In this document: one piece after another, positions 17,133 to 24,439 of the stretch | Layout: every line of letters starts with the position of its first letter | How positions within the stretch are numbered: position 1 is the stretch's first letter | DNA from: Hyphomicrobium sp. | Lineage (GTDB): Bacteria; Pseudomonadota; Alphaproteobacteria; Rhizobiales; Hyphomicrobiaceae | Direction of reading: 5' to 3' | Length of the DNA: 62,153 nt | Assembly (NCBI GenBank): GCA_002928955.1 | Contig: PERT01000014.1 | Coordinates: 1-62,153, forward strand | Translations under genes and position numbers: made by a program | Notes under the pieces: generated by a model | What the model was told of the DNA's origin: nothing | The model's database searches: none | Seen by the model: the letters and a program-made list of their open reading frames with translations, nothing else

Positions 17133-17621
17133 ATGAACCGGCGTCTCGTGCGCAAGATCTACGGGCCTTGGATGGAGCGGCGGACCGTCCGCGGCATCGC
17201 TGCCACGCTTGAGCGCGACCCAAAGGCTTGGGTTGAGACGGAGGTGCTGATCGCAGTCCTTGTCGACAACGCCCGCGAGCCCCTCCCCGACATCTTGACA
17301 AGCCATCTGCGGCAGCGGCTCGACGGCGAGGCCCGCAAGCGCCGAGGGCGGGGGCGCTTCGCCAATTGTCCCACCAAGACCCTTCGCGACCTGCTGATCG
17401 CCACCACCTACACGCGCTTCGAGGTTTGGTTAACTGCGCGAGACGGGAGACAGGGGCTCGAGGGCTGGTCGGGCGTTCGAAAGGCCGATTGGTGGCAGGG
17501 TCCGCCCGGCGAACGGGCCGCGCGCATGGTGCTTCGCAAGCTCGGATTGAACCTGTCGTGGCAGCGGGTCCGCGACATCGCCTGCGCCGACCGGGGCCGA
17601 CGTCTGCCCGGGACATCGTAG
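17133..17621 (+). CDS. Unrecognised basic protein in phage-like patch
   Basis: The 162-residue protein is rich in Arg, Trp and Lys (RKIYGPWMERRTVRGIAATLERDPKAW, later GWSGVRKADWWQGPPGERAAR). I do not recognise a family. The ATG at 17133 follows GGAGG by 6 bases; the frame is open upstream to 16959, but that part looks unrelated. It is 84 bp before a ParB-like DNA methyltransferase gene on the same strand, so it may belong to the same phage-derived cassette. Its charge suggests nucleic-acid contact, which is only a guess. Confidence 0.6.
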   Translation: MNRRLVRKIYGPWMERRTVRGIAATLERDPKAWVETEVLIAVLVDNAREPLPDILTSHLRQRLDGEARKRRGRGRFANCPTKTLRDLLIATTYTRFEVWLTARDGRQGLEGWSGVRKADWWQGPPGERAARMVLRKLGLNLSWQRVRDIACADRGRRLPGTS

Positions 17622-17705
17622 GCAATCGCCCGATTTCTTATGGATGCCCGGGTTGGTGCGCGTATCTAGAAGAAGGGTTGGACTCTTTCCAAGGAGGCTC
17701 AACCC

Positions 17706-19049
17706 ATGTCCAAACCACTCGTCATCGAGCATCGCCCGCCCGGCGATCTCAAACCCTACGCCCGCAATGCCCGCACCCATAGCCCGAAGCAAATCGCCGA
17801 GATTGCCGCAAGCATCCGGGCGTTCGGCTTCAACAACCCGGTCCTGATCGACAAGGACGGCGGCATCGTCGCCGGCCATGGCCGGGTCGAGGCGGCCAAA
17901 GTGCTTGGCCTCGAGACCGTGCCGACGATCCGGCTTGAGCACCTCTCCGAGGCGCAGAAGCGGGCCTATATCCTCGCCGACAACAAGTTGGCCGAGAAGG
18001 CTGGCTGGGATCGCGAGATCCTGGCGATCGAGCTGCAGCACCTGAGTGAGATCGAACTCGATTTCGACATCACGGTGACCGGCTTCGAGGTCCCCGAGAT
18101 CGACGTCCTGATCGAGGGTCTGGAGGCGCCGCCCGCCAAGGCCGATCCGGCCGACGAGGTGCCGGTCGTCTCTGGACCCGCGGTCACGCGCCTCGGCGAC
18201 CTCTGGCAGGTCGGTCCGCACCGCTTGATCTGTGGCGACGCGCACGATGCCGGCGCCTACACGCGTCTGCTCGCGGGCGAGACGGCGCAGCTCGTGTTCA
18301 CCGACCCGCCCTACAACGTTCAGATCGACGGCCACGTCTCGGGCCTTGGTGCTGTCAAGCACCGCGAGTTTGCCATGGCCTCGGGCGAGATGAGCGAGAC
18401 CGAGTTCACGGCCTTCCTCGCTCGCGTGTTCGCGAATCTCGCCGCAGCCTCGGCCGACGGCGCGATCAACTATGTCTGCATGGACTGGCGGCACATGAGC
18501 GAGGTGCTGGCCGCGGCGCGCGGAACCTACACCGAGCTCAAGAATCTCTGCATGTGGTCGAAGACCAACGGCGGCATGGGCTCGCTCTACCGCTCGCAGC
18601 ACGAGCTTGTGTTCGTCTTCAAGGCCGGCACCGCGCCGCACATCAACAACGTCGAGCTCGGCAAGCACGGCCGCTACCGCACGAACGTCTGGTCCTACGC
18701 CGGAGCCAACGCCTTCAGCGCCACGCGCGAGGGCGACCTCGCGATGCACCCGACCGTCAAGCCCGTGGCGCTGGTTGCCGACGCGATCCTCGACTGCTCG
18801 GCGCCGAAGGGCATTGTTCTGGACGCCTTCGCCGGGTCCGGAACGACGCTTGTCGCCGCGCACAAGACCCGCCGCCGCGGCTTCGGCATCGAGCTCGATC
18901 CGCATTACTGCGACGTCATCCTCGCTCGACTCAAGAAGGCGACGCGGCTCGAACCGGTGCTTGCGGGGAGCGGCGAGACGTTCGCCGAAGTCGCCGCAGC
19001 ACGCAACGCAGAGGCCGCGCCAGCGGCCACAGAGGAGGCCGCAGCATGA
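17706..19049 (+). CDS. ParB-like nuclease domain / beta-class DNA methyltransferase fusion
   Basis: The 447-residue protein has a ParB/Srx-type domain at about 5-110 (DLKPYARNARTHS, GGIVAGHGRVEAAKVLG, LADNKLAEKAGWD). A SAM-dependent DNA methyltransferase follows at about 165-420. Motif IV TDPPYN (N6-adenine or N4-cytosine type) precedes motif I DAFAGSGTT, the order of the beta class. TRRRGFGIELDPHYCDV supports the assignment. Such fusions are common in phages and genomic islands. AAGGAGG precedes the start, and its stop overlaps the next gene by 4 bases. It could protect DNA against the nucleases further downstream, but the recognition site is unknown. Confidence 0.9.
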   Translation: MSKPLVIEHRPPGDLKPYARNARTHSPKQIAEIAASIRAFGFNNPVLIDKDGGIVAGHGRVEAAKVLGLETVPTIRLEHLSEAQKRAYILADNKLAEKAGWDREILAIELQHLSEIELDFDITVTGFEVPEIDVLIEGLEAPPAKADPADEVPVVSGPAVTRLGDLWQVGPHRLICGDAHDAGAYTRLLAGETAQLVFTDPPYNVQIDGHVSGLGAVKHREFAMASGEMSETEFTAFLARVFANLAAASADGAINYVCMDWRHMSEVLAAARGTYTELKNLCMWSKTNGGMGSLYRSQHELVFVFKAGTAPHINNVELGKHGRYRTNVWSYAGANAFSATREGDLAMHPTVKPVALVADAILDCSAPKGIVLDAFAGSGTTLVAAHKTRRRGFGIELDPHYCDVILARLKKATRLEPVLAGSGETFAEVAAARNAEAAPAATEEAAA

Positions 19050-19519
19050 GCAAAGAAGAGCATGACGACGCGGGCGGCGGCGATGCCGCCCGCAAGCCGC
19101 GGCGCAGCCGGTCGAGAGTGACCGACGGCACCATCGACATCCGCGAGGCGCTCGAAGCCCCGGTCCGCGTGAAGCACGGTGACACCTCTGAGCCGATCGA
19201 CGCTTACGAGGCCATGCTGCGCCAGCACGCGAAGAAGGCGATCGTCGAGAAGCGCGTCGACTCGATGAAGCTCGTGCTGCGCGAGGCCGAGAAGCACAAG
19301 GTCATCAAGACGCCCGGGCCGCCCATCAACGGCGGCGTGTTCGTCGTGCCGAAGGATCTGCCCGAGGACCTCGAGCGCGCGATCTTTGAGGACGACGACT
19401 ATGTCGAGGAGACCATCGCGAAAGGCGAACGGCCGTCGTTCGCGCGCTTCCTCGAGCCCATTCGGAACGTGGTCGGCTTCGAAAGACTTGTGAGGTGCTT
19501 CAGTGGCAGACGAAAGTGA
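19046..19519 (+). CDS. Unrecognised acidic/basic protein of the methylase cassette
   Basis: The 157-residue protein has a highly charged N-terminus (SKEEHDDAGGGDAARKPRRSRSR), then a helical middle (AYEAMLRQHAKKAIVEKRVDSMK) and a segment with conserved-looking GPPINGGVFVVPKDLPEDL. I do not know the function. It starts at an ATGA overlap with the methyltransferase gene and overlaps the DUF5681 gene by 17 bases, so all three are probably translated as one unit. Comparable small proteins precede terminase genes in prophages, but no terminase is present here. Confidence 0.65.
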   Translation: MSKEEHDDAGGGDAARKPRRSRSRVTDGTIDIREALEAPVRVKHGDTSEPIDAYEAMLRQHAKKAIVEKRVDSMKLVLREAEKHKVIKTPGPPINGGVFVVPKDLPEDLERAIFEDDDYVEETIAKGERPSFARFLEPIRNVVGFERLVRCFSGRRK

Positions 19520-19928
19520 AAATGACGAGGGCGCGGCGGTCGGCTATGGCCGGCCGCCTGTCGCCACCCGCTTCAAGAAGGGCCAGTCGGGCAACCCCGC
19601 CGGGCGGCCGCGCAAGGCAAAGGGCCTCCGTGTCGTTGCCGAGCGCGTGCTCGGGGCGGTGCAGCGGCTCACCGGCCAGCCGAAGGGCGCGCGCGTGCGC
19701 TACACCGTGCTCGAGGTCGTCGTCATGACCTTGAAGCAGCGCGCCGCGGCGGGCGATCCGAAGGCCGGCGCGGTCTACACCGACTACGCCGAGCGCTACG
19801 GCCGGCAGGAGCACGCGCACCGCGACGTTGGCTACCTCGTCGTACCCGAGGTGCTGAGCGAGGAGGAATGGGAGGCGCGCTACTCACCGAAGGACGACCC
19901 GCCGGAGGCGGAGGGCAGCGTCGAGTGA
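19503..19928 (+). CDS. DUF5681 domain protein
   Basis: The 141-residue protein has the DUF5681 signature GRPPVATRFKKGQSGNPAGRP near its start, followed by a helical region with VLEVVVMTLKQRAAAGDPKA. The family is found beside phage packaging genes and ParB/methyltransferase cassettes; its molecular role is not established. It begins with GTG at 19503 inside the end of the previous gene. It is the last gene of the three-gene cassette, with no terminase or portal following, which suggests a remnant of a larger element. Confidence 0.75.
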   Translation: MADESENDEGAAVGYGRPPVATRFKKGQSGNPAGRPRKAKGLRVVAERVLGAVQRLTGQPKGARVRYTVLEVVVMTLKQRAAAGDPKAGAVYTDYAERYGRQEHAHRDVGYLVVPEVLSEEEWEARYSPKDDPPEAEGSVE

Positions 19929-19938
19929 GCGGGCCGCC

Positions 19939-20449
19939 TCAAAAAGGCGCCGTGGGGCAAAGATGACCCTCGGCGGCCCCCAGCTGGTCGGTCACATCGA
20001 TCACGCCGCTGGCCGCCCAGACCTCGTCGCGGAGATGCAGCACGTCGCTGTTCGTATGCGCCGAGCGGCGCAACGCGCGCCCTGACGACGTCGATCGCGA
20101 TCAGCGCCGCGCGCTGGATCGAGAAATCCAGCGAAAACAGGACCGCGGCAAGCTGATCGAACGGATCACCGGCGAGATTACGGATGGCGCTCAGCTGCCG
20201 CGCGCCCGGTGCTTTGGTGGTGCGGCGCGCTTTGATCTGGTAGCGCTGGCCCCCCGCGTCCGTGGCATCGAAGCCCGCGGCCGAGTTGCCCGCGCGGGTC
20301 CAACTGAACGCCCGGCAGAACAGCACCTCGCCGTAGTCGCTGATAGGACTGTTGGCGCTGCGCAAGATCTCGCGCCGCCTAAGCTCGTCGAGGACGGCAC
20401 CGTGCGCACGCAGAAGCTCGAGAACGGTCAGATGCTTCACCTCAATCAT
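19939..20449 (-). pseudogene. Frameshifted nuclease-like gene (PD-(D/E)XK-like)
   Basis: From ATG 20449 the first 120 or so residues read well: LTVLELLRAHGAVLDELR, then GFDATDAGGQRYQIKARR, whose Asp and QxK fit a restriction-endonuclease fold. At about 20063-20080 the frame breaks. The continuation RSAHTNSDVLHLRDEVWAASG is found in the +1 frame and ends with TGA at 19939-19941. The unshifted frame continues as Arg-rich junk past the convergent DUF5681 stop. This is a 1-base deletion or equivalent, real or from sequencing. The gene is 38 bp downstream of the nuclease-like gene at 20488-21426. Confidence 0.65.
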
Positions 20450-20487
20450 GGTCCCAAGCGTATCGCGATTCGGAAAGGTGCCGGCCC

Positions 20488-21426
20488 TCACCCGACGCGA
20501 TCCATCAGCCACTCGTAGAGTCCAGCCTTGACGGCCATGTCGGCAAGGCGCTCGCCGGTCCAGAGGTGCACGCCCTCCGCGTCGCCGGTCGAGAGGCTAC
20601 CGGTTGGCGAGTGGCATACGAAGAACGTGCGGTCGTGCCCGCTCGCGTCGAAGTAGGCGATGTGCTCGTCGAGCACGGCTTGGCTCGCGCGCGACTTCAC
20701 CTGGACGGACGCAGTCTCGCCTAAGGTCGGTTGCTCGAGGATGAGGTCGACGTCGGCCATCGTCTTGCCGAGGACCGAAACACGCTGCCAACCGCCGCGA
20801 GCAAAGATCAGATCGACCATGATCTCAAAATCGGCCCAGTGCAGCGCGGCGATCATGTGCATTGCAGAGGCCAGCATGGCTGCGCGGGCCGAGGTCGCGG
20901 TCGCGACCATCGGCTCCTCCTCGGCGTTGATTTTGCGAAGGAGATAGTCCGCCGCTCGGACGGCGCAGATCGTGCCACGGTAGTTTGCGACCTGGGTCAG
21001 GCGCGTCGTCAGGTCGTTCACGCGCAATGGCACGCCCAGGATACTGGTGCTGCGCCAGCCGCCGATCATGCGCCGCACGCGTGACGCCGACAGACTGTGA
21101 TCGATCCCGAGCCACGTCACCTCCGGCTCGGCGAAGCCCCACCAGAGCGACCCGTCCGCGAACATGATCCAGAGGCAATCAGACCCGAGCGTGTAGAAGT
21201 CCTGCACCTCGCGCATTGAGTCCTTGGCCTTGCCGGTGCTTCTTCGGATGCCGGCGAAGTACCGAAGCACGCCGTCCCAGTCGCCTGCGGCGCAGAGGTC
21301 GTGCGGCACCTCGTGGTAGCCCAGTTGAAGCTCACCGTTGTCAAGGCTCGAGCGGGCAAAGCTGCCGCCGGCGCCGAGCTTGATGTAGCGGACGGTCGTG
21401 GGGGCGATCGGGGTCGTCTGGGTCAT
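20488..21426 (-). CDS. Mrr-like restriction endonuclease-fold protein
   Basis: The 312-residue protein has a helical, Trp-rich N-terminal half of unknown role (LGSDCLWIMFADGSLWWGF). Its C-terminal half fits a PD-(D/E)XK nuclease: ADFEIMVDLIFARGGWQR, then ADVDLILEQP, then SVQVKSRAS. These supply a catalytic Asp and a QxK pair as in Mrr-type enzymes. It sits between a second, broken nuclease-like gene and a divergent XRE controller, an arrangement seen in restriction-modification loci. A dedicated methyltransferase is not adjacent. It is probably cytoplasmic and acts on DNA; specificity is unknown. Confidence 0.7.
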   Translation of the reverse strand: MTQTTPIAPTTVRYIKLGAGGSFARSSLDNGELQLGYHEVPHDLCAAGDWDGVLRYFAGIRRSTGKAKDSMREVQDFYTLGSDCLWIMFADGSLWWGFAEPEVTWLGIDHSLSASRVRRMIGGWRSTSILGVPLRVNDLTTRLTQVANYRGTICAVRAADYLLRKINAEEEPMVATATSARAAMLASAMHMIAALHWADFEIMVDLIFARGGWQRVSVLGKTMADVDLILEQPTLGETASVQVKSRASQAVLDEHIAYFDASGHDRTFFVCHSPTGSLSTGDAEGVHLWTGERLADMAVKAGLYEWLMDRVG

Positions 21427-21547
21427 GGCTGAGACTCATAAGTATCATTGCTGGGACCGCCAGATCGCTTCCTTCGCCTGTTAAGTCCAGACAAATGAGA
21501 CTCATCGTCTGTAGATCGATCGACTAACGTGTCGAAACCCTTAGCCG
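21427..21547. promoter_or_regulatory. Divergent control region with C-box-like repeats
   Basis: The 10-base string TGAGACTCAT occurs twice, at 21430-21439 and 21496-21505. The right copy continues into GTCT, giving AGAC-N5-GTCT. The left copy continues as ACT-N4-AGT. These resemble the repeated C-boxes bound by controller proteins of restriction loci. The copies lie next to the two divergent starts, so one regulator could act on both genes. Confidence 0.45.
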
Positions 21548-21778
21548 ATGGACGTGCGCCGCCGGCTAGGGCTGAACCTCAAGAGACTGCGGGAGGAGCA
21601 GGGCTTCTCGCAGGAGAGCTTTGCCGACCACTGCGGGCTGCACCGGACCTACATCAGCGGCATCGAGCGCGGTGTCCGCAACCCCACCGTCATCATCCTC
21701 GACAAGATCGCCAAGGGGCTGAGGGTGCCAGCGGGGCAATTGTTGGAGGAGGTCAAGGCACCCACGAGGAAGTCGTAG
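21548..21778 (+). CDS. XRE-family controller (C-protein-like) regulator
   Basis: This 76-residue protein is a single Cro/C1-type helix-turn-helix domain (LGLNLKRLREEQGFSQESFADHCGLHRTYISGIERG), followed by NPTVIILDKIAKGLRVPAGQLLEE. Its size and the GLHRTYISGIERG recognition segment match C proteins of restriction-modification systems, which bind their own promoter as dimers and delay nuclease expression. It is transcribed away from the nuclease-like gene, with repeated half-sites between them. The ribosome-binding site is poor, which would fit low or leaderless translation. Confidence 0.85.
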   Translation: MDVRRRLGLNLKRLREEQGFSQESFADHCGLHRTYISGIERGVRNPTVIILDKIAKGLRVPAGQLLEEVKAPTRKS

Positions 21779-22059
21779 CGCCGCAAGGCAGTAGGCAGAT
21801 CGCATGCCGAGGGTCTGAATTCTCGAGTGCACGCGAAGCGGGCCCTGCCTTTCCAGTCGGCTCGCCGGGCCAAGGGAAGCTGACAGGCCGGAACCTGCGA
21901 CGAGCCGTCGACCGGGATCTGTGGATGTAGCCGCCTTCGGCGATACTCCATCGATCGGCATACCAAGGGGCGGGTTGGGCCGACTTCGATCCCTTAACGC
22001 TGTTTTGTATTGACCGACACGGCGACTGAGCAGAGAATTTTCCGCGGAGGTCCTGCCCC
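21779..22059. other. Intergenic between restriction patch and metal region
   Basis: No gene seen in these 281 bases. The right part is more AT-rich and includes TTGACC near 22010, which could be the -35 of a promoter for the metal operon starting at 22060; no clear -10 was identified. Confidence 0.35.
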
Positions 22060-22458
22060 GTGTCCTGGTTCCGCAGATTCTTGTCGGCGTTGCTGTCGAT
22101 CGCGATCCTGGTCGCGCCGATGGCGGCTGCGTGGGCGGGCGGAGCGAGGGGTATGGGCGTGGTGATGTCGCACACTGCCGCCGATATGGTTGAAGGCGAA
22201 GACAGTGCCGCTGCGGCTCCCATGGAAGACTGCGCATCAATGATGAAGGGCATGGCTGGTACGGATGATTGTCCGTGCTGTGACAAAGACAAAGTCTGCC
22301 CGCCCCAGTTTTGCATGGCTAAGTGCTTCCAGTTTCTAGGTCTCGCCCAGCAATCGCGACCGGTTGCTCGAACGGTGACGGCGCTGTTCACACCGACCAC
22401 AGCTGCGCACCCGCCCGATTGGTCGGACCAGCCTCAGCCTCCACCTCCGCGAACCTGA
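22060..22458 (+). CDS. Secreted Met/Cys-rich protein ahead of cus operon
   Basis: The 132-residue product starts at GTG 22060 after CGGAGG. A signal peptide ending near AAAWA is followed by a segment rich in Met, Asp and Cys (MEDCASMMKGMAGTDDCPCCDKDKVC, then QFCMAKC). The tail is Pro-rich. The Cys/Met content suggests binding of soft metals such as Cu(I) or Ag(I) in the periplasm; this is inference. It is the first gene of the Cus-type cluster. A second protein of this kind (42628-43029) precedes the other efflux operon. Confidence 0.65.
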   Translation: MSWFRRFLSALLSIAILVAPMAAAWAGGARGMGVVMSHTAADMVEGEDSAAAAPMEDCASMMKGMAGTDDCPCCDKDKVCPPQFCMAKCFQFLGLAQQSRPVARTVTALFTPTTAAHPPDWSDQPQPPPPRT

Positions 22459-22575
22459 TCCATCGATGATCAGCCCGCGCGTCGTCGCGGGCGATGGCGC
22501 TTGGATATCGTCCAGCGCCGCTCGCAGCCGGCTTGGTGCCGCTGCGAAGGCATTCCCTTTGGACAGGATCACATC

Positions 22576-22974
22576 ATGACAAACGCAATCTCCCTTCGCG
22601 CAGGCCTTGTGGGCTTTGCACTCTCCCTTGGTGCGGCACAGGCTCTGGCTGCTGCCGCGGACTACGAGTTCCAGCCGCTCAAAGTCAATGTGAAGAACGG
22701 CCCTGGCAGCGAGCTTGCCGTCCGCCTCGTTCACAAGCCATCGGGAAAGCCTGTCACCGGCGCGGTGCTGTTCCGCACGCGGCTCGATATGGCCCCGGAC
22801 AACATGGCCGACATGACGGCCAAACACGAGGCCACGCCGTCGTCTGAACCGGGAGTCTATCGCTTCAAGGCGGACCTCACCATGGCCGGCGGCTGGGCAT
22901 TCCGCATGATGGCCAAGGTGCCGGGCGAGAAGGACACGGTCGAAGGCGTCGTCGTGTTCCAGGCCAAAGACTGA
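22576..22974 (+). CDS. FixH/YtkA-like secreted domain protein
   Basis: The 132-residue protein has a signal peptide ending at QALAAA. An Ig-like beta domain resembling FixH/YtkA follows (ELAVRLVHKPSGKPVTGAVLF, then EPGVYRFKADLTMAGGWAFRM). It carries several Met residues in a row of short motifs (RLDMAPDNMADMTAKHE), suiting metal contact. The start at ATG 22576 is the one directly before the signal peptide. It lies 10 bp before the adaptor gene and is probably cotranscribed. In the two later cassettes a comparable domain is fused to the adaptor itself. Confidence 0.75.
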   Translation: MTNAISLRAGLVGFALSLGAAQALAAAADYEFQPLKVNVKNGPGSELAVRLVHKPSGKPVTGAVLFRTRLDMAPDNMADMTAKHEATPSSEPGVYRFKADLTMAGGWAFRMMAKVPGEKDTVEGVVVFQAKD

Positions 22975-22984
22975 GGAGCCTCCC

Positions 22985-24439
22985 ATGACCAAGCTCCTCA
23001 CCGGGGGGATCGCCATCGCGGCGATCCTCACCGCAAGCGTTGCCGGCTACCGACTTGGTGCCGGCACATGGCCTGATCCGCGGACATGGACCGCGACGTC
23101 CGCGCAAAAGGCCGCCGCGATGCCCGCCGATGCGCCTAAAGAGCGCAAGGTGCTCTATTGGAAGCACCCCGACAACGACTCCGACTTCGCCGCCGAGCCG
23201 AAAAAGACCAGCGATGGCCGTGACTACGTGGCTGTCTACGATGACCAGGAGGTCGATTTCGCTCAGGCGAAGCCGAAGGAGCCGCCCTTAGCAGCAGGCG
23301 GCGGACCGAAGAAGTTGCTCTACTACCGCAATCCGATGGGCTTACCCGACACCTCACCCCTTCCGAAGAAGGACTGGATGGGGATGGACTACATCCCCGT
23401 CTACGAGGGCGAGGAGGACGAGCCCGGCACGGTCAAGGTCAGTGTCGCCAAGTTGCAGAACGCCGGCGTACGCTCGGAACCGACAGCGATGCGCCGCCTC
23501 GTGCGGCCCATCCGTGCACCAGGAATCGCCAAGCCTGACGAGCGCACGCTGCTGACAGTCGCACTCCGAGCCGACAGCTTCATTGAGTGGCTCTACGTCA
23601 ACGAGACCGGGCGGCATGTGAAAAAGGGCGAGCCGCTGTTCCGCATCTACAGCCCCGACATGGTCAAGGTGCAGGTCGACTACCGCATCTCGGCCAACGC
23701 TTCCGGGCTTCGTGATGATCGCGGCGCGCTGCGTCGTATGGAAAACCTGCAAATCCCTGAAGCGGTGCTTGTCGAACTCAAGCGCACGCGTGAGCCCGTC
23801 ATCTCGTTCGACTGGACGTCGCCCGTGTCGGGCGTCGTCATGCAGAAGAAGGCCATCGAGGGCATGATGATGAAGGCCGGCGACGAGATGCTGCGCCTCG
23901 CCGATCTCTCGTCGATCTGGGTCATTGCCGATGTGCCCGAGCAGGACATCGCGCAGATCCGCGTCGGTACGAGGGCGAAGGTGTCGTTCCGAGCATTCCC
24001 GAACGAAGTGTTCGACGGGCGCGTGACCTTCATCCTACACGAGCTCGAGATGGCGACGCGGACGGCCAAAGTCCGCATCGAGGTTGCCAATCTCGATCAC
24101 CGCATCAAGCACGAGATGTTCGCGGACGTGGAGATCAACGCTGGTGACGGCGAGGCCGAGCGCCTCAGCGTGCCCGTATCGGCCCTGATCGACAGCGGCA
24201 ACCGGCAGGTGGTGATCGTCGATCGCGGCAAAGGCCGGTTCGAGCCCCGCGCCGTCAAGGTTGGGCTCAGAGGCGACGGCTTCATCGAGATCGCGGAGGG
24301 GATCAAGGCTGGCGAGAACGTCGTGGTCGCGGCGAACTTCCTGATCGATGCCGAAAGCAATCTCAAGGCCGCGTTGTCGAGCTTCACGTCGGAGCCGCCG
24401 AAGGATGCTGGTGCGCCGGCGACGGAGAAGAAGCCATGA
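22985..24439 (+). CDS. cusB: Cu(I)/Ag(I) efflux periplasmic adaptor
   Basis: This 484-residue membrane-fusion protein links the RND pump to an outer-membrane channel. After an N-terminal anchor or signal segment come two copies of a heavy-metal-binding motif. The first is degenerate (VLYWKHPDNDSDFA, then SDGRDYVAVY). The second is canonical (LLYYRNPMGLPDTSP, then KDWMGMDYIPVYEG), with Met residues for Cu(I). The barrel, lipoyl-like and beta-barrel domains follow (RIYSPDMVKVQVDYR, DEMLRLADLSSIWV). It overlaps cusA by 4 bases. No TolC gene is adjacent. Confidence 0.92.
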   Translation: MTKLLTGGIAIAAILTASVAGYRLGAGTWPDPRTWTATSAQKAAAMPADAPKERKVLYWKHPDNDSDFAAEPKKTSDGRDYVAVYDDQEVDFAQAKPKEPPLAAGGGPKKLLYYRNPMGLPDTSPLPKKDWMGMDYIPVYEGEEDEPGTVKVSVAKLQNAGVRSEPTAMRRLVRPIRAPGIAKPDERTLLTVALRADSFIEWLYVNETGRHVKKGEPLFRIYSPDMVKVQVDYRISANASGLRDDRGALRRMENLQIPEAVLVELKRTREPVISFDWTSPVSGVVMQKKAIEGMMMKAGDEMLRLADLSSIWVIADVPEQDIAQIRVGTRAKVSFRAFPNEVFDGRVTFILHELEMATRTAKVRIEVANLDHRIKHEMFADVEINAGDGEAERLSVPVSALIDSGNRQVVIVDRGKGRFEPRAVKVGLRGDGFIEIAEGIKAGENVVVAANFLIDAESNLKAALSSFTSEPPKDAGAPATEKKP

